Notes under the pieces: model-generated
Seen by the model: the letters and a program-made list of their open reading frames with translations, nothing else
Databases searched by the model: none
What the model was told of the DNA's origin: nothing
Part shown: positions 34,420 through 43,411 of the stretch, piece after piece
How positions within the stretch are numbered: position 1 is the first letter of the stretch
Layout: each line of letters begins with the position of its first letter
Assembly (NCBI GenBank): GCA_012519055.1
Contig: JAAYQU010000001.1
Span: 1 to 64,000 of the forward strand
Direction: 5' to 3'
Source: Bacteroidales bacterium
GTDB lineage: Bacteria; Bacteroidota; Bacteroidia; Bacteroidales; Salinivirgaceae
Length of the DNA: 64,000 nucleotides
Program-made: the position numbers and the translations under genes

Positions 34420-35295
34420 TTATTTTACGCTTATTACCAAGTATTTAGACTGTTGCCAAAATAAGTCGGGGTTCTCAATTGTTAAGCTGTCAACGGTTTT
34501 GTCGCCGTGTAACGTATAACTTTCTGTTGGGTGCGAAGTGATAAGTTTTACTCTTTTAGCACCTAAAACAAACGTTTTTTTCACATATTTATCAGCGGCT
34601 TCAAAATATCTAGTGTTCAAATCGTCAGAGACTGTACGAGTTTTGCCAATACCTATAAATCCGCCAGACTTGTCAATTACTTTGTTTGCAATCAACTCTT
34701 TTTCAGTTCCTATGGCATAGTATACTGTATTGAGTCTTTCTTTTTGGTCAGCCAGCTCAACTTTTTGTTCTTCAATTACCTGATAGCGCTCCTGTGCTAC
34801 AATACTCAGACTGTCAACTTTTACGTTCAAGCCTGTGATTTGATATTCCATTCTCTCAAGTTGACCACGAAGAACCTCTATCTCAACCACTTTCTCTTCC
34901 ATCTGTTTGGTCATACGTTCTACTATCGACTCCAAGTCTTTGTTTTTAGTCGATAAAGACTTAACGTTATGCGACATCTGGTTCAATTTTTTACGGTTTT
35001 GCAACAACATGTCGTAAATCGCATTAATTTGTTCATTTACCTCTTCGTGTGCGGGTTTAGACTTTTCACCCGAAACTGCAAGTTTGTTAATTATTCCCTC
35101 TTTTGCAGCAATACTGTCGAGATTTGACTGTATTGCATTAAAAGTTTCGGCAAAGTTAAAAAGAGCCTCTTCGTTTTGTCCTTGCTGATTTTTTAATTTC
35201 AAGTTTTCTTCTCTAAGTTGCTCAAGCTCAGCTTGATGTGTGTTACATGCAACTACTCCTAAAAGAGCTATTGCTAAAAAAGCTAATCGTTTCAT
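34420..35295 (-). CDS. Coiled-coil lipoprotein, function unknown
   Basis: The 291-residue protein has a lipoprotein signal (MKRLAFLAIALLGVVAC, lipid Cys17). A long coiled coil fills about residues 20-190, rich in Glu, Lys, Gln and Leu with heptad spacing. A compact C-terminal part (LITSHPTESYTLHG, FWQQSKYLVISVK) follows. It has no OmpA-type peptidoglycan motif. I associate this layout with uncharacterised Bacteroidota proteins; a spacer or envelope role is possible. Confidence 0.7.
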   Translation of the reverse strand: MKRLAFLAIALLGVVACNTHQAELEQLREENLKLKNQQGQNEEALFNFAETFNAIQSNLDSIAAKEGIINKLAVSGEKSKPAHEEVNEQINAIYDMLLQNRKKLNQMSHNVKSLSTKNKDLESIVERMTKQMEEKVVEIEVLRGQLERMEYQITGLNVKVDSLSIVAQERYQVIEEQKVELADQKERLNTVYYAIGTEKELIANKVIDKSGGFIGIGKTRTVSDDLNTRYFEAADKYVKKTFVLGAKRVKLITSHPTESYTLHGDKTVDSLTIENPDLFWQQSKYLVISVK

Positions 35296-35343
35296 TTTGT
35301 TGTTGTTTTTATGGGTTTATTTTATGAGTTAAAAGTTTGTAAA

Positions 35344-35371
35344 GTAGAGACGGAGCATGCTCCGTCTCTAC
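35344..35371. repeat. 28-bp perfect palindrome, copy 1
   Basis: GTAGAGACGGAGCA and its exact inverse TGCTCCGTCTCTAC lie back to back. It starts 3 nt after the HD-protein stop. Identical copies are at 44491-44518 and 45813-45840, and a variant is at 38019-38046. Confidence 0.9.
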
Positions 35372-35373
35372 AA

Positions 35374-36171
35374 TTATTTTGTTAATTTTTGTTCAATATA
35401 TTGTGTGATAATATCATTTATGTTATCAAACAATTCATCGTCTTTCAGACATTTGGTTATAAATTGATATCCCTCAGAACTGGAAATTAAATTAAACGTT
35501 GACTTATAATTAACGTCAAAAATCCAACTAAGTTGCATAACTAAAAAATCAGCTGCCGATTTTAACTGTTGCTTATTCACAACCTTGTGATTTTTAAACT
35601 GTTGATATGCTTCATCAGAAATTTTTCCATTCTCTTCCAAATTGAGCAAAACAGTACTTTTGTTTTCATCAGACTCTTTTTCCAAACTTTCTTGCATTAC
35701 CCGGTAAACATCGAGTTTGTCGGCATCTCTGACAACTTTGGTTATTTTTTCGGAAATTTCGTCTGGATATTCTGTTACATATCTTTTGTTATGATTTTTA
35801 ACTGCATACAAAAGAGCCAGCTGTTCGGGCGTACTAAAATGTTCGAGGAACCCTGTGTTTGAAAGCACATTGTGTCCCAAATCGCCATGATCGACAGATT
35901 GTAAGTCATCAAAAGTTCTGTAAAAATTGAGTTGTTCGAAACGACCTATGTCATGCATTATCCCTCCGACTTTGCACAACAAAATCGTTTTATCATCGAA
36001 ATTCTCCGAGTGTGCAATCTTACCTGAAAGTTCAGATACTTTTAAAGAGTGCTCTTTTTTTAAGTTAATAAGTTGAAGAAATTCTGGTTCTTCGTCGTCA
36101 TCAACAAAGCAATCGACGTAGTTTAAAAAATCGCTTTCTATTTCGCTAAAAAGGTCTAAATATTCAGACAT
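35374..36171 (-). CDS. HD-domain phosphohydrolase
   Basis: This 265-residue protein carries the HD metal-binding pattern: EHSLKVSELSGKIA (first His), GGIMHDIGRFEQ (His-Asp), VDHGDLGHNVL, KNHNKRYV and RDADKLDVYRV (last Asp). Such proteins hydrolyse nucleotides or phosphodiesters; no GGDEF, EAL or synthetase domain is attached, so the substrate is open. Its start overlaps the next upstream Cys-rich gene by 16 nt, suggesting coupled translation. Confidence 0.85.
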   Translation of the reverse strand: MSEYLDLFSEIESDFLNYVDCFVDDDEEPEFLQLINLKKEHSLKVSELSGKIAHSENFDDKTILLCKVGGIMHDIGRFEQLNFYRTFDDLQSVDHGDLGHNVLSNTGFLEHFSTPEQLALLYAVKNHNKRYVTEYPDEISEKITKVVRDADKLDVYRVMQESLEKESDENKSTVLLNLEENGKISDEAYQQFKNHKVVNKQQLKSAADFLVMQLSWIFDVNYKSTFNLISSSEGYQFITKCLKDDELFDNINDIITQYIEQKLTK

Positions 36172-36407
36172 TCTAATTTTGACATTATATCCTTTGCCTC
36201 ATCAGTGCTTCGTCCACATATAAGTGGGTCGGGTTTGAAATCCGCACACACTTTCGGTCTATCAGGATGGTTATAAATTAAACATTTTAAATCGTCAGAC
36301 AGGTAAAGGCAACGTTCGCCCGCCTTTTTCCCGTTGGGATGCAACGGACTTGGAGATGATATGGATAAATAGATACAACAAGCTGCGCAATTATCATGAC
36401 ACTCCAT
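36156..36407 (-). CDS. Small Cys-rich YkgJ-like metal-binding protein
   Basis: The 83-residue protein has eight Cys spread as in the YkgJ (zinc- or iron-chelating) family: CHDNCAACC at the start, GERCLYLSDDLKCLIYNHPDRPKVCADF in the middle, and PLICG. The middle motif with CxxY...RPxxC is typical. The cluster or metal it binds is not established. It is placed between gltX and the HD-domain gene. Confidence 0.8.
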   Translation of the reverse strand: MECHDNCAACCIYLSISSPSPLHPNGKKAGERCLYLSDDLKCLIYNHPDRPKVCADFKPDPLICGRSTDEAKDIMSKLECLNI

Positions 36408-36419
36408 ATCACACGTTAT

Positions 36420-37940
36420 CTATTGTATTGATATATTGTTAATTGCAAATTCAATTCTATTTACACAAGCCTCAGCACCAATAGTTTCGCATATCGCAAA
36501 CAAGTCGGGTCCAACTGAACCTCCTACCAAAGCCAATCTAAGTGCGTTAGCAACGGCACCAAAGCCTAATCCGTTTTGCTCTATATATTTCGAAACGTTC
36601 TCCTTAATAGTTGCTACCTCATACGGTGTTGTTTCAGAAATGATTTTTCCCACATTATTTACGTGAGGAATAATATCAGCTTTCCAACGTTTCTTTACAA
36701 CACTTGGATCGAACTCGGTTGGATTAATAAAGAAAAACCAGCCATGATCCCACAATTCGTGTGTAAAGTTCAGACGCTCCTTTATAAGCTGAACAATTTT
36801 TAAAACATATGAATAATTGGCTGTTATTCCTTTGTTTTTTAGGATATTAACAAACTCCACTGCCAAAAAATCGTCACTTTTCAGCAAAATATGTTGGTGG
36901 TTGAACCAACGTGCTTTATCGGGATCAAAACGTGCTCCAGATTTGCTTACGCGCTCTAAATCAAACGCTTCTATCAACTGTTCGAGGCTAAAAATCTCCT
37001 GCTCAGTGCCGGGATTCCAACCTAAAAGCGCAAGTAAATTAATTACAGCTTCGGGCAGATAACCATCTTCGCGGTATCCGCGGCTAACTTCTCCTTCGGG
37101 CGATTCCCATAACAAAGGGAAGACAGGAAATCCCAATTTATCTCCATCGCGTTTACTCAATTTTCCTTTGCCTTCGGGTTTTAAAATCAACGGAAGATGT
37201 GCAAAATTTGGCATTGTATCTTGCCAGCCAAAAGCCTCGTACAAAAGCACATGCAACGGAAGTGAGGGCAACCACTCTTCACCACGGATTACGTGAGTTA
37301 TCTCCATTAAGTGGTCATCAACAACGTTTGCCAAATGGTAAGTTGGCAGTCCGTCTGATTTGAAAAGTACTTTATCGTCAAGTGTTTGTGTATCAACTTT
37401 TATCGTGCCTCTTATAATATCATTCATAACGACCTCGCGGTTCTCTGGTATTTTAAACCTTACGACATAAGGTTCATCATTCTCGATTATTCTCATCGAC
37501 TCTTCTAAAGGGAGTGTCAGAGAGTTTTTCATCTGCATACGTGTAGTCGTGTCGTAGGTAAATACCTTACCTTGAGCCTCATACGATTTTCTTATAGCAT
37601 CTAACTCCTCTGGTGTGTCAAAAGCAAAATATCCCCAACCTTTATCAATCAGTTCATTAGCATATTTAACATATATTTCGGAACGCTCAGACTGCCGATA
37701 AGATGCGTGAGGACCTCCAACAGTGTGTCCTTCGTCTATTTTCAGTCCAAGCCAACGAAACGACTCGATTATATACTCCTCCGCTCCGGGAACATATCGC
37801 GTTTGGTCGGTATCTTCAATACGGAGAATAAATTTACCTCCTTTGCTACGTGCAAAAAGATAGTTGTATAGGGCTGTTCTTACACCTCCGATATGAAGTG
37901 GTCCTGTGGGACTCGGTGCAAATCGTACTCTTACTGTCAT
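36420..37940 (-). CDS. gltX: Glutamyl-tRNA synthetase
   Basis: The 506-residue class I synthetase starts RVRFAPSPTGPLHIGGVRTALYNYL (the HIGH motif is GPLHIGG) and has the KLSKRDGD loop (KMSKS type). LRIEDTDQTR and GLPTYHLANVVDDHLMEITHVIRG are typical. It charges tRNA-Glu, and possibly also tRNA-Gln where no GlnRS is present. Its length is usual for the phylum. Confidence 0.96.
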   Translation of the reverse strand: MTVRVRFAPSPTGPLHIGGVRTALYNYLFARSKGGKFILRIEDTDQTRYVPGAEEYIIESFRWLGLKIDEGHTVGGPHASYRQSERSEIYVKYANELIDKGWGYFAFDTPEELDAIRKSYEAQGKVFTYDTTTRMQMKNSLTLPLEESMRIIENDEPYVVRFKIPENREVVMNDIIRGTIKVDTQTLDDKVLFKSDGLPTYHLANVVDDHLMEITHVIRGEEWLPSLPLHVLLYEAFGWQDTMPNFAHLPLILKPEGKGKLSKRDGDKLGFPVFPLLWESPEGEVSRGYREDGYLPEAVINLLALLGWNPGTEQEIFSLEQLIEAFDLERVSKSGARFDPDKARWFNHQHILLKSDDFLAVEFVNILKNKGITANYSYVLKIVQLIKERLNFTHELWDHGWFFFINPTEFDPSVVKKRWKADIIPHVNNVGKIISETTPYEVATIKENVSKYIEQNGLGFGAVANALRLALVGGSVGPDLFAICETIGAEACVNRIEFAINNISIQ

Positions 37941-37961
37941 TTTACATTTTTAATTGTGCCG

Positions 37962-37969
37962 CAAAGATA
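37962..37969 (-). promoter_or_regulatory. Likely -7 box for gltX
   Basis: The minus strand reads TATCTTTG, 21 nt before the gltX ATG. No clear -33 box is visible. Confidence 0.45.
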
Positions 37970-38018
37970 CATGAAAACAAGTTCATGGGTTTATTATTTC
38001 GGATATTTTTTGATGACA

Positions 38019-38046
38019 GTAGAGACGGTGCATGCACCGTCTCTAC
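38019..38046. repeat. 28-bp perfect palindrome, copy 2 (compensated variant)
   Basis: Same as the other three copies except that both arms differ: GACGGTGCATGCACCGTC replaces GACGGAGCATGCTCCGTC. Two changes at mirrored positions keep the palindrome perfect. Confidence 0.9.
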
Positions 38047-38068
38047 ATCCTGTTAATTGATAAAGCTA

Positions 38069-39154
38069 TCAATTACTGCTTCTTTGATTAAACTGATACT
38101 TCAGAGATATTATGTGTGAATAGAGTGCTCCCGAAACATTTCCGATATCGGTATAAGCATAATCTAATCCAAATCGGTTTATTTGCAAGCCTGCACCAAT
38201 ACCCGGCATAATTGTATAGTGTTTTTTCGATTCATCCCCAATCTCTTGTTGAAGGTTGCGTATTCCAAATCGGGCATAAACAATATTATCGAAGCTAAAC
38301 TCTAAGCCGAGTTGGGGATCCATGCTTATAAAATTGGTGCGAATAAGGGTATTTCTTTTTTTATCTGTAGTGATATCGAGGTTAAACTCTCCCAAAATCT
38401 TAAAACGTTCGCGTATTGTGTATGAATATGATACTGCTCCAATAATCCGCGGGGTAGTTATTTCGAGAGAATTGGTGGGTATCTCGTTTCCAGTCTCTAT
38501 AAATACTTCTCGCAAGTCGTCTGTATTATAACTCCATGCGTTAAAAGTTCCTGTAACATCACGAGCTATCGCAGCAAAAACCCAATCGTCTAATACATAT
38601 CTCGCACCAACATCAAAACCAAAACCCCACGATTTTGCAAAATCGCCAGCCTTACGTCTTATAATTTTTATATTACCGCCTACTGAAAGGTTTTCAACTG
38701 GTATTTTTTGCGCAAAAGTGCCAATAAAAGCCATATCTGCAACAGAAAATGATGTCACACGATCGTAATTTAGAACTCCGTCTTTATACAAATTCAGTGT
38801 ATTGGGAATATTATCGACTCCAAATCTTATAAACGAAATTCCAGCCACCTGACTTTCGTTTATACGGTAAGCAACTGCACCATAATCGTACTTTGCGATG
38901 CCTGCAAAATATTCAGAGTGCATGTATCCAACCTGCATATCGTTTTCCATTGACAATAGCCCCGACGGATTGTAATAGGTTGAATAGATGTCAGTTGTTG
39001 AAGCTGCAACCGAATTGCCCATGCCCATTGCTCTTGCTCCAATGCCGATACTTAAAAACTCATTACTATATTTCCTTACTACCTGTGCCGATAAAGAGTT
39101 AACGGAAAAAATCATTAGAAAAAACGAAACTGATATTGTGATCTTGCGAATCAT
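38069..39154 (-). CDS. PorV/PorQ-like outer-membrane barrel protein
   Basis: This 361-residue protein has a signal peptide (about 1-24, ending SLSAQ). Near the start it has EFLSIGIGARAMGMGNSVAAS and the FadL-like pattern TYYNPSGLLSMENDMQVGYMH, seen in the PorV/PorQ (UPF0164-like) proteins of the type IX system. The rest is a run of amphipathic strands ending LKYQFNQ. PorV and PorQ guide cargo to the surface; four cargo-type sorting domains occur in this window. Whether this is a system component or just a relative cannot be decided here. Confidence 0.8.
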   Translation of the reverse strand: MIRKITISVSFFLMIFSVNSLSAQVVRKYSNEFLSIGIGARAMGMGNSVAASTTDIYSTYYNPSGLLSMENDMQVGYMHSEYFAGIAKYDYGAVAYRINESQVAGISFIRFGVDNIPNTLNLYKDGVLNYDRVTSFSVADMAFIGTFAQKIPVENLSVGGNIKIIRRKAGDFAKSWGFGFDVGARYVLDDWVFAAIARDVTGTFNAWSYNTDDLREVFIETGNEIPTNSLEITTPRIIGAVSYSYTIRERFKILGEFNLDITTDKKRNTLIRTNFISMDPQLGLEFSFDNIVYARFGIRNLQQEIGDESKKHYTIMPGIGAGLQINRFGLDYAYTDIGNVSGALYSHIISLKYQFNQRSSN

Positions 39155-39199
39155 ACTATATAATTATTTCTGTAAAGATAGAGAACGTTATTTCGTTTA

Positions 39200-39207
39200 C
39201 AAAAGTA
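39200..39207 (-). promoter_or_regulatory. Possible -7 box for the PorV-like gene
   Basis: The minus strand reads TACTTTTG, 46 nt before the ATG. A TTTG (39231-39234) lies 23 nt further up, slightly more than the usual spacing. Confidence 0.4.
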
Positions 39208-39268
39208 TGTTTCTTTTGAATTAGTCATAACAAACTGATATATAAAATTAACAAAATCAGGTTTAATT

Positions 39269-39721
39269 TTAATTTGAGGAGAACGCATTGAGCAGGTCAT
39301 CTATATATTTTTCGCCTCTTTTAGTTTGAAGCGGCACAACGCCCTCAAGTCTTACAACTGTCGGATATTTAGATATATTATTTTCTAAATCTATGATATT
39401 CACAATCTTAATAAATAGACTTCTTTCCGAGAAATAGTCGAAAATATATAAAAACCTCTCTCCCTTATTGCTACACCAATCTTCTATATTAATATCTTTC
39501 ATCAAATGCTTGCTATGCTCGTCCATATCAATTAGTGTCGCCTCGGAAATTTTTTGCCAATTTTCATCTGTTTTCCAAAAAGAGGCAAGATTATTACTGT
39601 CAAAATTTAACGCTTCTATAATAGCATGATGAAAATCGAGGAAACTATTTTTTTGATGTAACTGTAATTCCAAAACAAAATCCTCAGACTCACCACTCAA
39701 TATTAGAAAATGAAAAACCAT
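39269..39721 (-). CDS. Plasmid pRiA4b ORF-3-like protein
   Basis: The 150-residue protein looks like the pRiA4b ORF-3 family common in Bacteroidota: VLELQLHQKNSFLDFHHAIIEALNFDSNNLASFW near the start, LSDEHSK-like acidic middle, GERFLYIFDYFSERSLFIKIV, and VVRLEGVVPLQ. The family is named after a plasmid gene but is widely chromosomal; its function is unknown. A long inverted repeat lies just upstream (39743-39792). Confidence 0.75.
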   Translation of the reverse strand: MVFHFLILSGESEDFVLELQLHQKNSFLDFHHAIIEALNFDSNNLASFWKTDENWQKISEATLIDMDEHSKHLMKDINIEDWCSNKGERFLYIFDYFSERSLFIKIVNIIDLENNISKYPTVVRLEGVVPLQTKRGEKYIDDLLNAFSSN

Positions 39722-40147
39722 TGTTTTTATGTGTTAGAATCAACTATATATTGCACATAAAAATTATGTACTTTTTGTTTTGCAATATAGTTAATTCTTT
39801 TCTAATGATTGTTTTACGACGTTACAAATTATGGTAAATCAATTATTAACTTTTATTAATATTTAACTGATTGACTTAAATATAGCAAGAAAAGACTATA
39901 TCAAAGGGGGAAACAATATGAATTTTATAAGTTTTATTTCTACAAGTTTTGTATCTTAGTTTCGTTAATTATTCATTATATGCGATGTTAAATTGTTTCC
40001 ACCAATGGATAAAGCACTATTAATTAAGAATATATGCAGAGTGTTAACAATGCAGACAAAATAATTAACACATATATACTGAAAAACAGATAAAATATTC
40101 GTGACTCTATTATAATAATATTAAACCAAACACTAAAACAATAAGAT
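39722..40147. other. Intergenic region with one inverted repeat
   Basis: This AT-rich divergent gap of 426 bases has no convincing ORF. AACTATATATTGCA (39742-39755) faces TGCAATATAGTT (39781-39792), a near-perfect inverted pair about 25 nt apart, just upstream of the pRiA4b-like gene; it could be an operator or leader hairpin. TATCTTAG near 39952 is one base off the promoter consensus and faces the gene at 40148. Confidence 0.45.
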
Positions 40148-40723
40148 ATGATAAAAAGGTCTCTAATTATTATTTTGCTTTTTGCGATAACTAGATTTAT
40201 AATAAGTTGTTGCAATGAAAAAGGTTTTAATTTTGAATTTTCAAAAGTTGACCTAACTTTTGGAAATAATATTATCCATGGATCAGTAAATGATTTGGAT
40301 TCTATCAAATATGACCAATTGATCGGACAGATTGATTTGGGATATACCCGTATAGCATATTTAAATTTAAATTTTTCAAATAATTTGTACGCATTTGATT
40401 GTGAACCTTTATACGAATCGATCAAAAAGATCTCTGATGTTCAAATAATCACGATTAATAAATTTAACAATGACAAATTAGAGGGTTCTGAATTAACAGT
40501 AAGTTATAAAGTTTTGGGATACGATATGGAATTTGACGGAACTAAAGAAACATTAATTAATATTCTTAATAAGCGATACGGCAGATTACCAAAAGAAATT
40601 ATTTGTTTTAAATTCAATGAAATACCAAACAAAAATTCATACCACAAATTTTCGGTTAATGTATTATTTGATGACGAAACCATGATTTCAGATACAACTA
40701 ACATGATTTATCTATATGATTAA
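40148..40723 (+). CDS. Putative lipoprotein, function unknown
   Basis: This 191-residue protein has a basic start (MIKRS), a hydrophobic stretch and a lipobox-like IISC (Cys21, with a second Cys after it). The body is rich in Asn, Lys, Asp and Ile with no family motif that I recognise. The base composition is even more AT-rich than in the neighbours. It may be a lineage-specific accessory gene. Confidence 0.5.
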   Translation: MIKRSLIIILLFAITRFIISCCNEKGFNFEFSKVDLTFGNNIIHGSVNDLDSIKYDQLIGQIDLGYTRIAYLNLNFSNNLYAFDCEPLYESIKKISDVQIITINKFNNDKLEGSELTVSYKVLGYDMEFDGTKETLINILNKRYGRLPKEIICFKFNEIPNKNSYHKFSVNVLFDDETMISDTTNMIYLYD

Positions 40724-40907
40724 GTATCTGCATACAAAACTCGATATAGATCATATAAAAACGAAAAAAATCAACAAATCAAAAAGAGATATTTTTTATT
40801 GCTTTGGTCGAACTACTAGAGAATATAAATCAAGCAATTAATGAAATAGATATATAGCAAAAGAAACAGTTATAAGCTAACGATATAAACCATAAAAGAT
40901 TGAAATC

Positions 40908-42134
40908 ATGAAAATTATTATTCCACTTATCATCTTACTAACTCTTTTTAGTTGCAACAATCAGAGCCAAAATAAATCTGAGCAAGAACCGATAAAAGAG
41001 GCAATAATATTGCCAGATAACGCTATTCCTTTTATTTATAAAGGCGGAGTAATTATGGATATAAAAGTCAACGATTCAATCATGGGAAGCTTCCTTTTTG
41101 ATACTGGTTCGGACCAATTATATCTCGATAGTTCATTTGTAGCCAACAATAATATCCTTACACAAAAGGGCAGAACGAAAGAAATAAGTGGTGTTGGAGC
41201 AAACACTCCCCGAGTTCCCGTTTCTGATAATATAAAATTGGAGATAGACTCATTGACTATTACTTACAATAATGTTCCTGTTTTAAATCTTAACTCCATC
41301 AGAGGGGAAAAGATTGATGGTATATTTGGAATAGATATTTTTAGGAGTTCCGTTTTAAGAATCAATTTTGACAGCAGTTATTTTCAAATAATTAAGCCAT
41401 CTGATTTTGTTATTCCAAGCGAGCATGACAGTCTGAAAATCACTATTGCGGGGAACAAAACCTTTATTAAATGTAAGGCATTAATTCTTGACTCTCTAAA
41501 TGTAGATGGCTTTGCTATGTTAGATTTGGGAAGTGGACATAATCTAACATTTACAAGTGTGATTGCCCACGATTTCAACTTCAACGACAATATAACAAAC
41601 AAATACTCTGTTACACATAAAAACGCAGGATATGGAGGAGACTCCCACTCTTATTATTTTAGAGCCAAAAAATTAAATATAGGTAAATATACTCTTGAAA
41701 ACCCTGTTATGAATTATTCTACTGACGAAAGTGGGGGGCTATCAATGTGGGGACCTATGGGTTTAATTGGAATAGGAGTAATGAAAAGGTTTGACTTGAT
41801 ATTCGATTTTCCAAACAAGAAATTGTATTTCAAACCTAACAGTTTGTTCAACGAACATTTCTTTTCAAGCACAACTGGATTTACGGGAAAATATAGAGAA
41901 TCAGATAGTGTTGCAGGATTCATAATTGGAAATGTTATTGAAAATTCGCCTGCCAGTGCTGCCGGAATAAAGCCGGGAGATATAATTACCCATTTGAATG
42001 GTTTAGAGATTTTGTCATACCCAGATACAGAGAGAAATAACCTGTTTCTACAAGATACAATGGAGTTGGAATTTAAAATCAAACGAGGCACTGAATCACA
42101 CATCGTTAAATTTGTTCCACGAGAAATGCTATGA
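40908..42134 (+). CDS. Retropepsin-like aspartyl protease lipoprotein with PDZ domain
   Basis: The 408-residue protein starts with a lipoprotein signal (lipobox LFSC, Cys16). Two half-sites of a pepsin/retropepsin-like fold appear: GSFLFDTGSDQLYLD (DTG) and FAMLDLGSGHNLTF (DLG at the second site). IDGIFGIDIFRSS and GLIGIGVMKRFDLIFDFPNKKLY are typical companions. The last 90 residues (GFIIGNVIENSPASAAGIKPGDIITHLNG) form a PDZ domain. DLG instead of DTG/DSG at the second site is common in this family. It probably faces the periplasm. Confidence 0.85.
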   Translation: MKIIIPLIILLTLFSCNNQSQNKSEQEPIKEAIILPDNAIPFIYKGGVIMDIKVNDSIMGSFLFDTGSDQLYLDSSFVANNNILTQKGRTKEISGVGANTPRVPVSDNIKLEIDSLTITYNNVPVLNLNSIRGEKIDGIFGIDIFRSSVLRINFDSSYFQIIKPSDFVIPSEHDSLKITIAGNKTFIKCKALILDSLNVDGFAMLDLGSGHNLTFTSVIAHDFNFNDNITNKYSVTHKNAGYGGDSHSYYFRAKKLNIGKYTLENPVMNYSTDESGGLSMWGPMGLIGIGVMKRFDLIFDFPNKKLYFKPNSLFNEHFFSSTTGFTGKYRESDSVAGFIIGNVIENSPASAAGIKPGDIITHLNGLEILSYPDTERNNLFLQDTMELEFKIKRGTESHIVKFVPREML

Positions 42135-42157
42135 AACGAGCATGCCAACTTTATATG

Positions 42158-42216
42158 AAGGTATAAGGTAAAAGGAGCAAGTAGAAAGTGTTTTTAACTT
42201 TATAAACTTTCTCCTT
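42158..42216. repeat. Degenerate interspersed repeat (AAGGTATAAGG ... CTTTATAAACTTT), copy 2
   Basis: AAGGTATAAGGTAAAAGGAGCAAG-type sequence is followed by TTTAACTTTATAAACTTTCTCC, matching copies at 13321-13372 (inverse) and 43658-43722. Confidence 0.55.
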
Positions 42217-42219
42217 TTA

Positions 42220-42297
42220 ATACCGATTGGACAGCTACAATAGTCCAAACTTCGCTATCGCTCTTTTGGACTATGTATCTGTAACATCGGTATTTTC
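42220..42297. repeat. Interspersed structured repeat, family B, copy 2 (intact)
   Basis: Outer arms ATACCGAT (42220-42227) and ATCGGTAT (42286-42293) and inner arms ATAGTCCAAA (42240-42249) and TTTGGACTAT (42265-42274) are both perfect inverse pairs, so the element can fold as a double-stem hairpin. It aligns with 8649-8724. Confidence 0.75.
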
Positions 42298-42364
42298 CAT
42301 TGTAAAATTTTAAAAAAGATTGGACTATTTTAAAATTACAATTGGTATAACTTTTAACTGTGAA

Positions 42365-43411
42365 TTACAGTTGCATTATAAAATCGCAAGTATTTATTCT
42401 ATCGGCAAAGTCGTTAATATCAGGATATTGCGATTTTCCGAAAGGTACCCATGAGTTGTCAATTTTGGCATCCCCAACCACGCATTGAACCATTGAATCT
42501 AAGGCTTTTAAAGATTTTTTAACTTCCTCTATCGACTTATATATTTCAAAATGAACCACTGACATTGGCGAATTTAGTTTCGACTCCTGAATCATAATAA
42601 CTGGACCGCAATCGTAAAAAGTTTCTCCTTTAGTCAACATCATTGCCTTTTGAAACCTTAGATTGTCAGACCAATCTTTATGATTAGTCATCCAGGAATA
42701 TGCAGAAAGAGAGTCTTGAATTTGTTTAATACATTCTTCATCAGGCAGATAAATTTTAGAAACTGAACGACATCCCATTCCAAAATAGAGGCAAATATCT
42801 TTGGTTAACTCTTCAATCTCTTCTGCTGTCTCATTTCCAGTAATTACAGCCACACTGTTTCGGCTACCTCTTAAAATTGAGGGAATCTGCCCATATTTAT
42901 AGCTAAAGTAACTCATGGTATTATTTGTGCCGGAGGCAATCAGAGCATCTATATTGTCTGTAATTTCTTGCACAAAAGAGATATGTTTGGCAATCTCGGG
43001 AAAATCTTTTTCTAAATAGGATACCAGCGTGGGTAGTAAGATTGTATCTTTAGACGAAAGCTTAACAACCGCTTTATTCCCCGTCAAAAGCACTATTATA
43101 AAGTCATGAAATCCAACTAAAGGGATATTACCCGCCATTATTAATCCTATCGTTTTGGGGGTTTTCGCAAATTTGATTCTGTTTTCATTGTAAAAACTCC
43201 AAAGTTTATCTTTATTAAGCCACTGGCTAACCCCTTTTAACGAGTTGATTACAAATGGTTTAACAAACCAACTGTTCTGCTCGTGACAATCCAAAACAGC
43301 GGTGCTAAGCTCGGGATATTTAGCAACCCTCTCCTCTTCAGAGAGACTAAGAAAATTACTGATGATTGACCCAAGTTTGTCAAGAACATCTATAATACAA
43401 TCGGGCTTCAT
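42365..43411 (-). CDS. Acyl-CoA reductase, LuxC-like
   Basis: The 348-residue protein belongs to the aldehyde-dehydrogenase-like acyl-CoA/fatty-acid reductases. It has TIGLIMAGNIPLVGFHDFIIVLLTGNKAVVKLSSKD, a nucleotide-binding core, IASGTNNTMSYFSYKYG, and the Cys-bearing FGMGCRSVSKIYLP. Bacteroidota homologues reduce acyl-CoA to aldehyde, perhaps for plasmalogen or alcohol formation; that is inference. No other lux-type gene is near. Confidence 0.85.
   Translation of the reverse strand: MKPDCIIDVLDKLGSIISNFLSLSEEERVAKYPELSTAVLDCHEQNSWFVKPFVINSLKGVSQWLNKDKLWSFYNENRIKFAKTPKTIGLIMAGNIPLVGFHDFIIVLLTGNKAVVKLSSKDTILLPTLVSYLEKDFPEIAKHISFVQEITDNIDALIASGTNNTMSYFSYKYGQIPSILRGSRNSVAVITGNETAEEIEELTKDICLYFGMGCRSVSKIYLPDEECIKQIQDSLSAYSWMTNHKDWSDNLRFQKAMMLTKGETFYDCGPVIMIQESKLNSPMSVVHFEIYKSIEEVKKSLKALDSMVQCVVGDAKIDNSWVPFGKSQYPDINDFADRINTCDFIMQL

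Noticed and set aside
40024-40425. 133-residue minus-strand ORF with hydrophobic end
   Set aside because: It lies across the lipoprotein gene at 40148-40723 in the opposite frame; the forward gene has a signal sequence and a proper start, the reverse one has no support.
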